Shown: piece after piece, positions 11,657 through 20,905 of the stretch
Numbering within the stretch: the first letter of the stretch is position 1
Layout: every line of letters begins with the position of its first letter
NCBI RefSeq assembly: GCF_021601385.1
Contig: NZ_BQHO01000021.1
Location: 1 to 64,000, forward strand
Reading direction: 5' to 3'
Length of the DNA stretch: 64,000 bases
From: Pseudomonas parasichuanensis
Lineage (GTDB): Bacteria > Pseudomonadota > Gammaproteobacteria > Pseudomonadales > Pseudomonadaceae
Made by a program: the position numbers and the translations under genes
The notes under the pieces: model-generated
What the model was told of the DNA's origin: nothing
The model's input: the letters and a program-made list of their open reading frames with translations, nothing else
Database searches by the model: none

Positions 11657-12931
11657 TCAACGACTCACAGCAATCGCCTGGTCACTCATGATACGCGGAG
11701 TCAGGAAGACCAGCAGCTCGGATTTTTTCTCTTGTAATGCATCGCGTCGAAACAGCCGCCCAACATACGGCAGATCGCCGAAAAATGGCACCTTGTCGAC
11801 CACATTGTTCTGCGACGTCGAGTAGACGCCACCGATCACAATGGTCTGGCCATCGGCAACCCGCACCTTGGCATTGACCTCGTTCTTGCGGATCGGCGGG
11901 ACATTGTTCAGGGCATTGACGTAATCCGGCTCGTCCTTGGTCACCCGGACCTCCATCACCACCTGGCCATCCGGCGTGATCTGCGGCGTCACTTCCAGTG
12001 ACAGCGAGGCCTCACGGAACGAGATGGAGGTGGCACCACTCTTGGTGGTCTCCTGGTACGGCACTTCGGTGCCCTTGATGATGCGCGCGGTCTCCTTGTC
12101 GGCGGTGACCACCTTGGGCTGCGAGATGATCTCGCCGTTGCCGCTCTTTTCCATGGCGCTGAGTTCCAGGTCCAGCAGAATGTCACTGCGCAGCAGGCCC
12201 ACGCCCAGCCCCGACGTACCCCGCTCCACACCCAGGTCGACGAACAACTCGCTGCCCAGCCGGCTGCTCTGCCCGTACAGAGGACCACCCCAGCGAACTC
12301 CCAGCGCCTTTTCGTAATCGACGCCGGCCTCGACGATGCGCGCCTCGATCATCACCTGGCGTACGGGCACATCAAGCTGCACCACCAGCTTGCGCAATTC
12401 GGCGAGCCGTTCTGGCGGCTGCGCCACTACCAGGGTGTTGGTACGTGCATCCACGCTGAGGCTACCGCGCCCAGCCAGGACACCGTCATCGGCGAGGCTG
12501 GCCAGCAGCAGCTCGGCCAGCTCCGCAGCCCGGGCGTGGTAGACCGGAATCAGCTCACGCTGCAACGGTTCCAACTGCGCCTCCAGCGCCTGTTCCAGGT
12601 GGGCGCCGCGCGACTGCTCGGCAAGCTCGGCAACCGGCGCGATCAGCAGCACCTTACCCTCCTGGCGCCGCCCCAGCCCTTTGCTGCGCAGCACCAGATC
12701 CAGCGCCTGGTGCCAAGGTACGTCATCAAGGCGCAGGCTGATGCGGCCCTGAACCGTATCGCTGGCCACCAGGTTGATCCCCACGTAATCAGCCATGACC
12801 TGAAGCACTGCACGCACCTCCACGTCCTGGAAGTTCAGCGATATGGGCTCTTGCTCAAACGCCGGGGCCAGTGTCGGCTTCAAGCCCAGCAGGACCATCA
12901 GTAACCCGCTCGACCACCCTTTCATCTTCAT
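11657..12931 (-). CDS. pilQ: Short PilQ/HofQ-like secretin
   Basis: This 424-residue outer-membrane secretin forms the pore for type IV pili or DNA uptake. A signal peptide is followed by an STN/N0 domain ([20 protein letters not shown]), an N1 domain and a full secretin domain ending in [11 protein letters not shown]. aeruginosa PilQ is about 700 residues with N-terminal AMIN domains; those are absent here, so size and layout resemble HofQ/ComE. The ATG at 12931 was chosen; 12946 and 12925 are also possible. Its 5' end overlaps pilOP by 77 bp in another frame. Confidence 0.9.
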   Translation of the reverse strand: MKMKGWSSGLLMVLLGLKPTLAPAFEQEPISLNFQDVEVRAVLQVMADYVGINLVASDTVQGRISLRLDDVPWHQALDLVLRSKGLGRRQEGKVLLIAPVAELAEQSRGAHLEQALEAQLEPLQRELIPVYHARAAELAELLLASLADDGVLAGRGSLSVDARTNTLVVAQPPERLAELRKLVVQLDVPVRQVMIEARIVEAGVDYEKALGVRWGGPLYGQSSRLGSELFVDLGVERGTSGLGVGLLRSDILLDLELSAMEKSGNGEIISQPKVVTADKETARIIKGTEVPYQETTKSGATSISFREASLSLEVTPQITPDGQVVMEVRVTKDEPDYVNALNNVPPIRKNEVNAKVRVADGQTIVIGGVYSTSQNNVVDKVPFFGDLPYVGRLFRRDALQEKKSELLVFLTPRIMSDQAIAVSR

Positions 12932-13865
12932 CCCTGACTTCTCCATGGGCACCCTTCCCGAGCACCAGATACCGGGAGCGCTCCTGCCAGCCACCGGCGA
13001 TATATAGCCGCTCGTGCACCTCGACCTGATGAGCATCGATCCGCACCACGACCCCTTCATCACGCCCCAGCCGATCGCCCACCCCGACCCGATACAGATG
13101 GCCGGCCGAACGCAACAGCGCGTGGCGCTGCCCCGCCCGCGAAAGGCTGCCGACCATTTCCAGCTGCTCCAGCGGGGCGCGGCCAATCCCTCGGATTGCA
13201 CCTTGGGGTGGCCACGCCAGGAACGGATCGAAATGACGGGGGGTTACCGCCCGCCGGGCAGGCTCATCCGCCAACGACACCGGTGCCGCCAGCTTCTGCC
13301 CAGCATCGTACGCATGCACTTGCAGCTTCGCCCTGACCAACCCGGAGCGCTGGTCCACCGCCAACAGCTCGAGCCGGGCTACATTCAGCAAGCGCACCTG
13401 TTGCAACCATTGCTCCAGCCATGCCCGCAGCGCCGGGTAACGCCCCACCACACTGATATCCAGGGGCATCACGCGATACCCGCCTGACTGGCGAGCGTCC
13501 AGCACATCGAGGCGTTCGACCTGCAAGCCGTGCTCATGCCCCGACACTGCCAGTTGGTCGAGCAGCTCACTCACCCCCTCTCCTGCCGCCAGCCGCCAGC
13601 GTTCCCGCTGCAAGCGCTGCTCGTCTTCGTTGTGGGCCAGACGTTCCGCGCCCAGCTCAACGGCCTGGGCACCCTTGGCCACAAGCGCCATCTGCATCTG
13701 CTGCTCAAGCTTGGCGTTCGCTTGATGGTGTTCATACAGCTCGCGCAGACGCGCCTGATAGCCCCCCGCCATTACCGCCATTACCAGTACAAACACGAGC
13801 GCAGCCCTGAGCACAGGCGAACGCTGCAACAGCACCTGCCACTCGGCAAGGGGGACGCCCCTCAC
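12855..13865 (-). CDS. PilO-PilP fusion protein of the pilus alignment complex
   Basis: One uninterrupted 336-residue frame holds two normally separate proteins. The N-terminal part is PilO-like: a membrane helix at about 18-38, then a coiled coil and a ferredoxin-like domain with the SELLDQLAVSGHEHGL region. The C-terminal 110 residues match PilP (DPFLAWPP, LEQLEMVGSLS, LYRVGVGDRLG, GGWQERSRYLVL). The usual PilP lipoprotein signal is missing, so the PilP domain would be tethered through the PilO helix. The start is GTG at 13865 overlapping the pilN TGA, which implies translational coupling. The 3' end overlaps pilQ. Confidence 0.85.
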   Translation of the reverse strand: MRGVPLAEWQVLLQRSPVLRAALVFVLVMAVMAGGYQARLRELYEHHQANAKLEQQMQMALVAKGAQAVELGAERLAHNEDEQRLQRERWRLAAGEGVSELLDQLAVSGHEHGLQVERLDVLDARQSGGYRVMPLDISVVGRYPALRAWLEQWLQQVRLLNVARLELLAVDQRSGLVRAKLQVHAYDAGQKLAAPVSLADEPARRAVTPRHFDPFLAWPPQGAIRGIGRAPLEQLEMVGSLSRAGQRHALLRSAGHLYRVGVGDRLGRDEGVVVRIDAHQVEVHERLYIAGGWQERSRYLVLGKGAHGEVRDEDERVVERVTDGPAGLEADTGPGV

Positions 13866-14401
13866 GAGCCGTGCACCGCCAGGCGCGCCGTCAGAACAAA
13901 CTCGTCGCCCGTTTCCAGATTGCGCAGATGAACCAGTTGCAGGTCCTGTAGCCCCTGCGCTGCTTGCAGATCCCGCATCAATCGAGCGACGACTGCAGGC
14001 GAGGCCGCCTGCCCGGTCAGGCGCAACTGCCCATCGACCGCCCTGAGCTCGGTGAGCCTGGCGCCCTCTGGCAGCGCGTGCTCCAAGCTCAGAAAAAGGT
14101 CGGGCAGCAACGCCTGGCGCACGCGCAACCCAAGCAACTCTTTCTGCTCTACCAGCAGGGTCGCGCGCGCAGCGCGTATCTGCTCGACCTGCGCCACGAT
14201 GGCATCCATACGCTGCCCTTCGGCCTGCTGCGCTGCGAGAACGCCGGCCTGCCGGGCCAGGCGCGCCCGTGCCAGGTGATCGAGCAGCATCACACCCAGC
14301 AACGCCAGTAGCAGGCTGGCGATCACCAGCACCCGAAAGCGATGGACATCCCGCGCCCTGCGCCGCTCGCGCCACGGCATCAGATTCAAGCGCAACATCA
14401 T
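13862..14401 (-). CDS. pilN: PilN, inner-membrane pilus assembly protein
   Basis: The 179-residue product starts MMLRLNLMPWRERRR, the conserved NLxPWR motif that binds PilM. One membrane helix follows (about 22-42), then a coiled coil and a periplasmic ferredoxin-like domain. PilN pairs with PilO in the inner-membrane alignment subcomplex. The start overlaps the pilM stop in an ATGATG context; the ATG at 14398 is an equal alternative. Confidence 0.92.
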   Translation of the reverse strand: MMLRLNLMPWRERRRARDVHRFRVLVIASLLLALLGVMLLDHLARARLARQAGVLAAQQAEGQRMDAIVAQVEQIRAARATLLVEQKELLGLRVRQALLPDLFLSLEHALPEGARLTELRAVDGQLRLTGQAASPAVVARLMRDLQAAQGLQDLQLVHLRNLETGDEFVLTARLAVHGS

Positions 14402-15288
14402 TGCAACCCACCGAGCGCCAGCCCGCACGCCAGGGCCATCGAAGCATCGAGCGCATTGGCCTCGCGCCCCTTGGCCAGGCCCGAAAAATCCGAGCCGGCG
14501 GCCATTCTGCATGTCACGCCCAGGCGCTCAGCCAGTGCTGACGCCCGCACGTCATTGGCCGCTCCACCCACCAACACCACCTCACCGACAGCGGCTTGCG
14601 TGCAAAGGCGCTCGACAGGCTCGAGCCACCCTTCTGGCGATGCCAGCGCGACCTGCTGGCGGTGAGGGAGCACGGGGGCCTGCAACCGATGCAGTACCGC
14701 CTCGGCCCTCTCCAGTTGCAACAGAGCGGTCGTGCGTGCCGACATCGATGGCATGGCCCGGCACAGGGCGATGCTGTCGACTTCCATGGCCAGGACCTGC
14801 AGCCCGGCTCGCGCGAACAGCTGCTCAAGTGGATCGATCTGGCTTTGCCCGCACGCGGCGACCAGCACATCGGCCTGCCCTGGGTGCTCGGCGGACAGCC
14901 CCAGCACCTGAAAGTCCAGGGCCAGGTCATCTAGCGGGAAGGGGAAGAGCTGGTCGGCCTGCTCAAGCAACTGCGCCTCGGCGTCGAAGTCGCACACGCC
15001 AACCGGCAAACGCAGGACCTTGCAGATCACCTGCGAGGCCGGTAACGCCAGGGCAACCCGGCGTTGACGTGATGCGCAGCGCCCGTGGGCATGGCGCAAA
15101 GCGTCCACCAGGCGGACATCATCATCGAGCAGGTGAGGGCCACGTAACGGAGGGTCGATGGGCTCCCGAACCCAGCCCACGACCCGGCAACGGCCCCGTT
15201 GACGGCGTACTTGCAGCATTCGTATGGAATCGGAGGCAATTTCCACCCCCAGCAGTGAACCTGCGTCCTTGCCAAAGCGTCCAAGCAT
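14398..15288 (-). CDS. pilM: PilM, actin-like pilus assembly protein
   Basis: The 296-residue product has the FtsA/PilM fold: MLGRFGKDAGSLLGVEIASDSIRML at the N-terminus in short blocks, a central LALPASQVICKVL region, and a C-terminal VVLVGGAAND nucleotide-binding loop. PilM is cytosolic and binds the PilN N-terminus. It is shorter than P. aeruginosa PilM (about 354 residues). The ATG at 15288 has GGAA eight bases upstream; an earlier in-frame ATG was not used. It is the first gene of the pilMN(OP)Q operon, and its promoter lies between it and the intron at 15399. Confidence 0.92.
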   Translation of the reverse strand: MLGRFGKDAGSLLGVEIASDSIRMLQVRRQRGRCRVVGWVREPIDPPLRGPHLLDDDVRLVDALRHAHGRCASRQRRVALALPASQVICKVLRLPVGVCDFDAEAQLLEQADQLFPFPLDDLALDFQVLGLSAEHPGQADVLVAACGQSQIDPLEQLFARAGLQVLAMEVDSIALCRAMPSMSARTTALLQLERAEAVLHRLQAPVLPHRQQVALASPEGWLEPVERLCTQAAVGEVVLVGGAANDVRASALAERLGVTCRMAAGSDFSGLAKGREANALDASMALACGLALGGLQ

Positions 15289-15382
15289 GGCTGTTCCTTC
15301 CCTGTCATCAAAGCCCACGCACTTGCCGCGCGGGCGGTCATCGCAGTACCCCGGCCGGTCACCCGTAGGGGCGAAAAATGCT

Positions 15383-15388
15383 TATAAT
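15383..15388 (+). promoter_or_regulatory. TATAAT box next to the intron insertion site
   Basis: A perfect TATAAT lies 10 bp before the intron. No good -35 box is visible 16-18 bp upstream. If it drives ponA, transcription would start near 15395, leaving only about four bases of 5' exon. The minus-strand reading ATTATAAG could instead serve pilM, so direction is uncertain. Confidence 0.45.
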
Positions 15389-16462
15389 GCCCAGCGTTGT
15401 GCGACACGTTTTGCGTGTCTCCTCCCACCAAGCTGTATGGTCAGCTTGATGTGGTTTTCCAAAGGAAACCGAAAACTTGGGTACCCATCCCCAAGAAACA
15501 AAACCAACCCAGAAGTCCACTGCCTTCAAGGACTTAACGCTGCGGCGGATGGCAAAACCCAAGGTCGTTCAGCTCTCGGTAGCACGACCGCAGGACCGGC
15601 AATCCCGGTTTTGGAGAGCCCTCTACACACCAACCCAAGCGGGGGAGAAGACCCCCGCAGGGGTCCCCTCCTGCTTATTTTGAAACAGGAGGTAACAACT
15701 TCCCGACCAACGGTCATTTCACCGTCTTGGTTCGGTCCTTCCTCTGGAGACATGAGCGGAAGCTCTGTCTGTCATTGTCCAACTGCCGCCTACATGGAGC
15801 AGTAGCGGACTCGTTGTGCGACCAACGGTAGCCTACGACGGCATGCATCACTGGCAACGGTGGTGTGTGAAGCCCGTCTGACAATGTAGCCCCCACCTCG
15901 GGTGCATTCTCTCCGCGAGGAGAGGTGCGGAGACTCGGAGCAGTGCCGGGTTGAGGCGCTAGGCTGACTGGTATGGGTAACGTATGTGAACCACTGATAA
16001 ACACCGTAAGCATTGCCAAGCCAAAGCTGCTGACAGGCTTGAACCAAAAGGTACGTGATCGGATATCTCCGTAGCGCTTGGGGATACGTCGCCTTCAAGA
16101 TCACCGGTGAAAAGGTGGGCCCTAACCCAGTCGTGTGACAGACAGGGAACGTGGTAAGCCCGTATCGCTGCCCTGTGGGCAGGTGAACCGTAAGGAACAC
16201 TGTTGGCGGTGCGGGTATGGGATCGCAGAGAAAGCGAACGCCAGGCTGTAATGGCTTGGATAGGGGTTGGAACATCACCCCACGGGAAACCGGGCAGACT
16301 TCTGCGTGGTCTTCTGCCGCAATGACTCTGACTGAGACCGTCTCATCAACTTCAGGGCTGGCTTCATTGGCCCTTGATCATCCAACCCTGACGGGGTGCA
16401 CGCGCCCCTCAGGGGTACGTGCGCCTTCCGCTCGGGTGGTATCACTTTGAGAGGAAAGCAGC

Positions 16463-18169
16463 ATGAAAGAGCTCAGCCAGCAAGGTGAGCCTGCGCTTTC
16501 CGGCACTCCGCAGCAGTGGCATGACGTCGATTGGCGTCGGGTTCAGCGGAATGTCCGGGGAATGCAGGTGCGAATTGCGAAGGCTTGTCGGGAAGGCAAA
16601 TGGCGCAAGGTTAAATCCCTGCAACGGATGCTTACCCACTCGAAGTCGGCCAGATACTTGGCCGTACGGAGAGTCACGGAAAATCAGGGAAGCCGCACGG
16701 CGGGAGTCGATAGGCAACTCTGGGACACACCCAACGCTAAATGGAATGCGGTTGGTCAGTTGAAGACGCGGGGTTACCGGGCTCGGCCACTACGGCGAGT
16801 CTACATCCCGAAGTCGGATGGACGGGAACGCCCTCTGGGCATACCGACCATGACGGATAGGGCCATGCAAGCACTGTACATGCTGGCCCTGTCTCCCATC
16901 GCAGAAACCCAGGGCGATCCGAATAGCTACGGCTTTAGGATCGAACGTTGTACGGCGGATGCGATGGCGCAGCTCTTCCTGTGTCTTTCCAAACAGGCTT
17001 CCGCCTGTTGGGTTTTGGACGCAGACATCGAAGGGTTCTTCGACAACATCAACCATGAATGGCTGTTAGGAAACGCCCCTACGGATAACCGGATGCTTCG
17101 GCAGTGGTTGAAGGCTGGAGTCATCCACAAGGGGCAGTTGCACGCAACGGATGCAGGCACGCCACAAGGGGGAATTATCTCCCCGGTGTTGGCGAATCTG
17201 GCACTGGATGGTCTGGAAACACTCCTCAAGCAACACCTAGGAGTGACAAGGGCGAAGAAGCTGAAGGTGAATGTGGTGCGATACGCGGATGATTTCGTGA
17301 TTACTGGCACTTCCTCGGAAGTGCTGGAGAACGAAGTAAAACCTTGGGTAGAACAGTTCCTCGCGAAGCGTGGACTGCGGTTGTCACTCAAGAAAACGCG
17401 TATTGCTCACATCGACGAAGGCTTCGACTTCCTTGGATGGAATTTCCGGAAATACGAAGGAAAGCTGCTGATCAAACCGAGCAAAAAGAACGTTAAAGCG
17501 TTCTACGGCAAGATCAGGGAGGCAATCAACACCCACAAGACGAGTAAGCAAGAGGATCTAATCCAACTGCTAAATCCGATGCTGAGGGGTTGGGCGCTAT
17601 ACCATCAGCCAGTGGTAGCCAAGCAAACGTACAGCCGGATGGACCACCGAGTGTTTGTAAAACTGTGGCGTTGGGCGAAACGGCGACATCCAAACAAGTC
17701 CCTCGACTGGGTTAGGAAGAAGTACTTCCGAGCCTCCGGAGAACGGAACTGGGTTTTCGCCACCACGACAGTGGACGATGCTGGGAGGAGACGGGAGATC
17801 GAGCTTTGCTCGCTCGCGAGCACGCCGATCGAGCGACACAAAAAGGTGAGTGGGGATTACAACCCTTATGACCCTGCCATGGAGGCCCAAAGCGAAAAAC
17901 TGCGGATGGACCGGATGCTGAAAAAGCTGCAGTACCGGAAACAAATCGGCAGCCTATACGCCAGCCAAAACGGCCTGTGTTTGCTTTGCAAGCAACCGAT
18001 CACCAAGGAAACGGGGTGGCACGACCACCACATCATCCACCGGGCCGTTGACGGTGGTGACGCCTTGGCCAATCGGGTACTCTTGCACCCCAACTGTCAT
18101 AACCAGCTCCACACGCGTGGTCTGTACGTGACCAAGCCGGCTCCCCTTGGGGGCTTAAAGAAGGCTTGA
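16463..18169 (+). CDS. ltrA: Group II intron reverse transcriptase/maturase with HNH endonuclease
   Basis: The 568-residue intron-encoded protein has reverse transcriptase motifs in order: RRVYIPKSDGRERPLGIPT, the EGFFDNINH region, TPQGGIISPVLANL, and the catalytic YADD at residues 274-277. These are followed by the maturase X domain (LNPMLRGWALYH). The C-terminus is an HNH nuclease with zinc-type CLLC at about 506-509, HDHH and HPNCHNQLH. It binds and helps splice its own intron and supports retrohoming. A strong GAGAGG lies before the ATG. The TGA overlaps the first bases of domain V. No frameshift or missing catalytic residue was seen. Confidence 0.95.
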   Translation: MKELSQQGEPALSGTPQQWHDVDWRRVQRNVRGMQVRIAKACREGKWRKVKSLQRMLTHSKSARYLAVRRVTENQGSRTAGVDRQLWDTPNAKWNAVGQLKTRGYRARPLRRVYIPKSDGRERPLGIPTMTDRAMQALYMLALSPIAETQGDPNSYGFRIERCTADAMAQLFLCLSKQASACWVLDADIEGFFDNINHEWLLGNAPTDNRMLRQWLKAGVIHKGQLHATDAGTPQGGIISPVLANLALDGLETLLKQHLGVTRAKKLKVNVVRYADDFVITGTSSEVLENEVKPWVEQFLAKRGLRLSLKKTRIAHIDEGFDFLGWNFRKYEGKLLIKPSKKNVKAFYGKIREAINTHKTSKQEDLIQLLNPMLRGWALYHQPVVAKQTYSRMDHRVFVKLWRWAKRRHPNKSLDWVRKKYFRASGERNWVFATTTVDDAGRRREIELCSLASTPIERHKKVSGDYNPYDPAMEAQSEKLRMDRMLKKLQYRKQIGSLYASQNGLCLLCKQPITKETGWHDHHIIHRAVDGGDALANRVLLHPNCHNQLHTRGLYVTKPAPLGGLKKA

Positions 18170-18237
18170 GCCGTATGCGCTGAAAGGCGCACGTACGGTT
18201 CTTAGGGGGGAGTCAGCCAGCAATGGCTGGCTCCCAC
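18168..18237 (+). ncRNA. Group II intron domains V and VI
   Basis: Domain V is the 34-nt hairpin at 18168-18201, with the catalytic AGC-type start (gagccgtatgcg), a gaaa tetraloop and the cgcacgtacggttc return strand. Domain VI follows as a 12-bp stem with a gcaa loop (about 18209-18235), and the intron should end at AC 18236-18237. Confidence 0.92.
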
Positions 18238-18297
18238 CCGACTTTCCTGTCCGCCGGCCCCGCGCCCTCCACTCCTCAACCTGGACACCCAAAAGCC

Positions 18298-20751
18298 TTG
18301 ATACGCCTGCTGAAGTTCTTCTGGTGGTCTTTCGTCGCAGTCATCTGCGCGCTCGTTCTCGGTGTGAGCGGTGCGTTTCTGTATCTTAGCCCCAGCCTGC
18401 CGTCGGTCGATTCGCTGCGAAGCGTCCAGTTGCAAATCCCCCTGAGGGTGTACAGCAGCGATGACAAGCTGATTGCCGAATTCGGCGAGATGCGCCGCTC
18501 GCCAATCAAGTTCCAGGAAATTCCCCCACAGTTCATTCAGGCGTTGCTGTCGGCCGAGGACGATAATTTCCTCAACCACTACGGCGTCGACCCCAGCAGC
18601 CTGATGCGCGCGGCCACGCAGCTGGTCAAGTCCGGGCACATCCAGAGCGGTGGCAGCACCATCACCATGCAGGTGGCGAAGAACTTCTTCCTCAGCAGCG
18701 AACGCAGCTTCTCGCGCAAGACCAATGAAATCCTGCTGGCCCTGCAGATCGAACGCGAGCTGACCAAGGACGAAATCCTCGAGCTGTACGTCAACAAGAT
18801 CTACCTGGGCAACCGCGCCTACGGCATCGATGCCGCCGCGCAGGTGTACTACGGCAAGTCGATCCGCGACGTCAGCCTGGCGCAGATGGCCATGATCGCC
18901 GGCCTGCCCAAGGCGCCGTCACGCTTCAACCCGCTGGCCAACCCGGTGCGCGCCAAGGAACGCCGCGACTGGATCCTCGGGCGCATGTACAAGCTTGGCA
19001 AGATCGACGAGGCCAGCTACCAGGCCGCCCTGGCCGAGCCCCTCAACGCCAGCTACCACGTGCCTACGCCTGAGGTGAATGCCCCGTACGTCGCCGAAAT
19101 GGCCCGCGCCGAAATGGTTGGCCGCTACGGCAGCGATGCCTATACCGAAGGCTTCCGCGTCACCACCACGGTGCCGAGCGACATGCAGCAGATGGCCAAC
19201 AGCGCGGTGCTCAACGGCCTCTCCGAGTACGATGAACGCCACGGCTACCGCGGCCCCGAGGCACGCTTCCCGGGCAAGACCCGCACCGCCTGGCTGCAGG
19301 AGCTTGGCAAACAGCGCACGCTGGGTGGGCTTGAGCCGGCCATCGTTACCCAGGTCGAGAAGAACGGCCTGAAGGTGATGACCCGTAGCGGCCTGGAGGA
19401 AGATGTGGCCTGGGACACCATGAAGTGGGCCCGCCCGTACCTCAACAGCAACGCCCAGGGCCGCTCGCCGCAATCGCCGGCGGATGTCGCGCAGGTGGGC
19501 GACCTGGTGCGCCTGCAACGCCTGGAACACGGCAAGCTCAAGTTCAGCCAGGTACCAGGCGCCCAGAGCGCATTGGTGACCCTCGACCCTTATAACGGCG
19601 CAATCCGCGCCCTGGTAGGCGGTTTCTCGTTCGAGCAGAGCAACTACAACCGCGCCATGCAGGCCAAGCGCCAGCCGGGCTCGAGCTTCAAGCCGTTCGT
19701 CTACAGCGCCGCGCTGGACAGCGGCTACACCGCCGCCAGCCTGGTCAACGACGCGCCGATCGTGTTCGTCGACGAATACCTGGACAAGGTCTGGCGACCC
19801 AAGAACGACACCAACACCTTCCTCGGCCCGATCCGCATGCGCGAGGCGCTGTACAAGTCGCGCAACCTGGTGTCGATCCGCCTGCTGCAGGCCATGGGCG
19901 TGGACCGCACCATCGACTACATCGCCAAGTTCGGCTTCAACAAGCAGGACCTGCCGCGCAACCTGTCGCTGGCACTGGGCACCGCCACCCTGACCCCGAT
20001 GGAAATCGCCACCGGTTGGAGTACCTTCGCCAACGGCGGCTACAAGATCAGCCCGTACCTGATCGAGCGCATCGACAGCCGCAGCGGCGAAACGCTGTTC
20101 ACTGCCAACCCGCCGCGCGTGCCGCAAGGCAACGAAGACCAGGCCGGCCTTGCCGCACCCGAACAGCCGATCAGCGTGACCGCCATGCCCGGCGAGGCCC
20201 CTTCCGCCTTTGGCCAGGTAGCGGCGACACCGCAAACCCCGGCAGTTGCCGAGCGCATCATCGACGGCCGCACCACCTACATCCTCACCAGCATGCTGCA
20301 GGACGTGATCAAGCGCGGTACCGGCCGCCGCGCCCTGGCCCTGGGCCGCGGCGACCTGGCGGGCAAGACCGGCACCACCAACGAATCCAAGGACGCGTGG
20401 TTCTCGGGCTACAACGGCGACTACGTCACCACCGTGTGGGTAGGCTTCGACCAACCGGAAACCCTGGGCCGGCGCGAGTATGGCGGCACCGTGGCGCTGC
20501 CGATCTGGATGGGCTTCATGGGCCCGGCGCTCAAGGGCAAGCCCGAACACACCCCGGCCGAGCCGGAAGGCATTCTCAGCCTGCGTGTCGACCCGGTCAG
20601 CGGCCGCGCCGCCACCCCGAGCACGCCGAACGCCTATTTCGAGCTGTTCAAGGCCGAGGACTCGCCGCCGTCGGTGGATGAGCTGGGCAATGGCGCAGCG
20701 CCTGGCAGCCCGCTGCCGGCGGATGAAGCGGCGCCGATGGATCTTTTCTAA
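18298..20751 (+). CDS. ponA: Penicillin-binding protein 1A
   Basis: The 817-residue bifunctional peptidoglycan synthase has a short cytoplasmic start, one membrane helix (about 7-30), a GT51 transglycosylase domain (EDDNFLNHYGVD, GGSTITMQVAKNFF) and a transpeptidase domain with the SSFK active-site tetrad and KTGTTNESKD. The TTG at 18298 gives the conserved LLKFFWWSF beginning but has only a weak ribosome site. An in-frame ATG at 18223 lies inside the intron's domain VI and would add 25 residues only on unspliced RNA. It is normally divergent from pilM; here the intron separates the two. Confidence 0.93.
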   Translation: MIRLLKFFWWSFVAVICALVLGVSGAFLYLSPSLPSVDSLRSVQLQIPLRVYSSDDKLIAEFGEMRRSPIKFQEIPPQFIQALLSAEDDNFLNHYGVDPSSLMRAATQLVKSGHIQSGGSTITMQVAKNFFLSSERSFSRKTNEILLALQIERELTKDEILELYVNKIYLGNRAYGIDAAAQVYYGKSIRDVSLAQMAMIAGLPKAPSRFNPLANPVRAKERRDWILGRMYKLGKIDEASYQAALAEPLNASYHVPTPEVNAPYVAEMARAEMVGRYGSDAYTEGFRVTTTVPSDMQQMANSAVLNGLSEYDERHGYRGPEARFPGKTRTAWLQELGKQRTLGGLEPAIVTQVEKNGLKVMTRSGLEEDVAWDTMKWARPYLNSNAQGRSPQSPADVAQVGDLVRLQRLEHGKLKFSQVPGAQSALVTLDPYNGAIRALVGGFSFEQSNYNRAMQAKRQPGSSFKPFVYSAALDSGYTAASLVNDAPIVFVDEYLDKVWRPKNDTNTFLGPIRMREALYKSRNLVSIRLLQAMGVDRTIDYIAKFGFNKQDLPRNLSLALGTATLTPMEIATGWSTFANGGYKISPYLIERIDSRSGETLFTANPPRVPQGNEDQAGLAAPEQPISVTAMPGEAPSAFGQVAATPQTPAVAERIIDGRTTYILTSMLQDVIKRGTGRRALALGRGDLAGKTGTTNESKDAWFSGYNGDYVTTVWVGFDQPETLGRREYGGTVALPIWMGFMGPALKGKPEHTPAEPEGILSLRVDPVSGRAATPSTPNAYFELFKAEDSPPSVDELGNGAAPGSPLPADEAAPMDLF

Positions 20752-20753
20752 GT

Positions 20754-20854
20754 AGCTAGCTTCAAGCTACAAGCGGCAAGATCAAACGCGCCAGTATCTA
20801 CTGGCGCAGCCCTACGACAAACATCGAACGGCTTGTCGCTTGGAGCTTGAAACT
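20754..20854. repeat. Palindromic AGCTTCAAGC-type intergenic repeat, copy 2
   Basis: Outer arms (20754-20780 and 20832-20854) are imperfect inverted copies with agcttcaagct units. Inside lies a perfect 9-bp hairpin, gcgccagta / tactggcgc, at 20788-20807. It sits between the convergent ponA and maeB genes. Confidence 0.75.
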
Positions 20855-20860
20855 CAAAGC

Positions 20861-20895
20861 AAAAAAAACCGGCTCATATGAGCCGGTTCTTTTTT
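20861..20895. terminator. Bidirectional terminator between ponA and maeB
   Basis: An 11-bp-per-arm perfect palindrome (20867-20888, centred on catatg) is flanked by eight A and six T residues, so it can stop transcription from both converging genes. Confidence 0.92.
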
Positions 20896-20905
20896 GCGTT
20901 CTGCT

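Larger units (their letters stand above)
15399..18237 (+). mobile_element. Full-length group II intron (bacterial chloroplast-like/IIB type)
   Basis: The 5' end is GTGCG, the group II consensus, at 15399. The preceding seven bases CAGCGTT (15392-15398, IBS1) are fully complementary to AACGCTG at 15536-15542 (EBS1). A weaker IBS2/EBS2 pairing is tgccc (15388-15392) with gggta (15479-15483). The maturase gene sits in domain IV. Domain V (18168-18201) and a 12-bp domain VI stem lead to a 3' end with AC at 18236-18237. The element is about 2.84 kb, looks complete, and lies in the same orientation as ponA in the pilM-ponA leader. The 3' boundary is uncertain by a base or two. Confidence 0.9.

Noticed and set aside
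12947-13201. N-terminal extension of pilQ by 85 residues
   Set aside because: It overlaps pilOP deeply and has no secretin or signal-peptide character; the signal peptide begins near 12931.
15841-15900. Alternative intron 5' end at GTGTG near 15851
   Set aside because: It lacks matching exon-binding complementarity, whereas 15399 has a 7-bp IBS1-EBS1 match.
18223-18297. ATG at 18223 as the normal ponA start
   Set aside because: It lies inside intron domain VI and would be removed by splicing; family homology begins at 18298. Kept only as a possible start on unspliced RNA.
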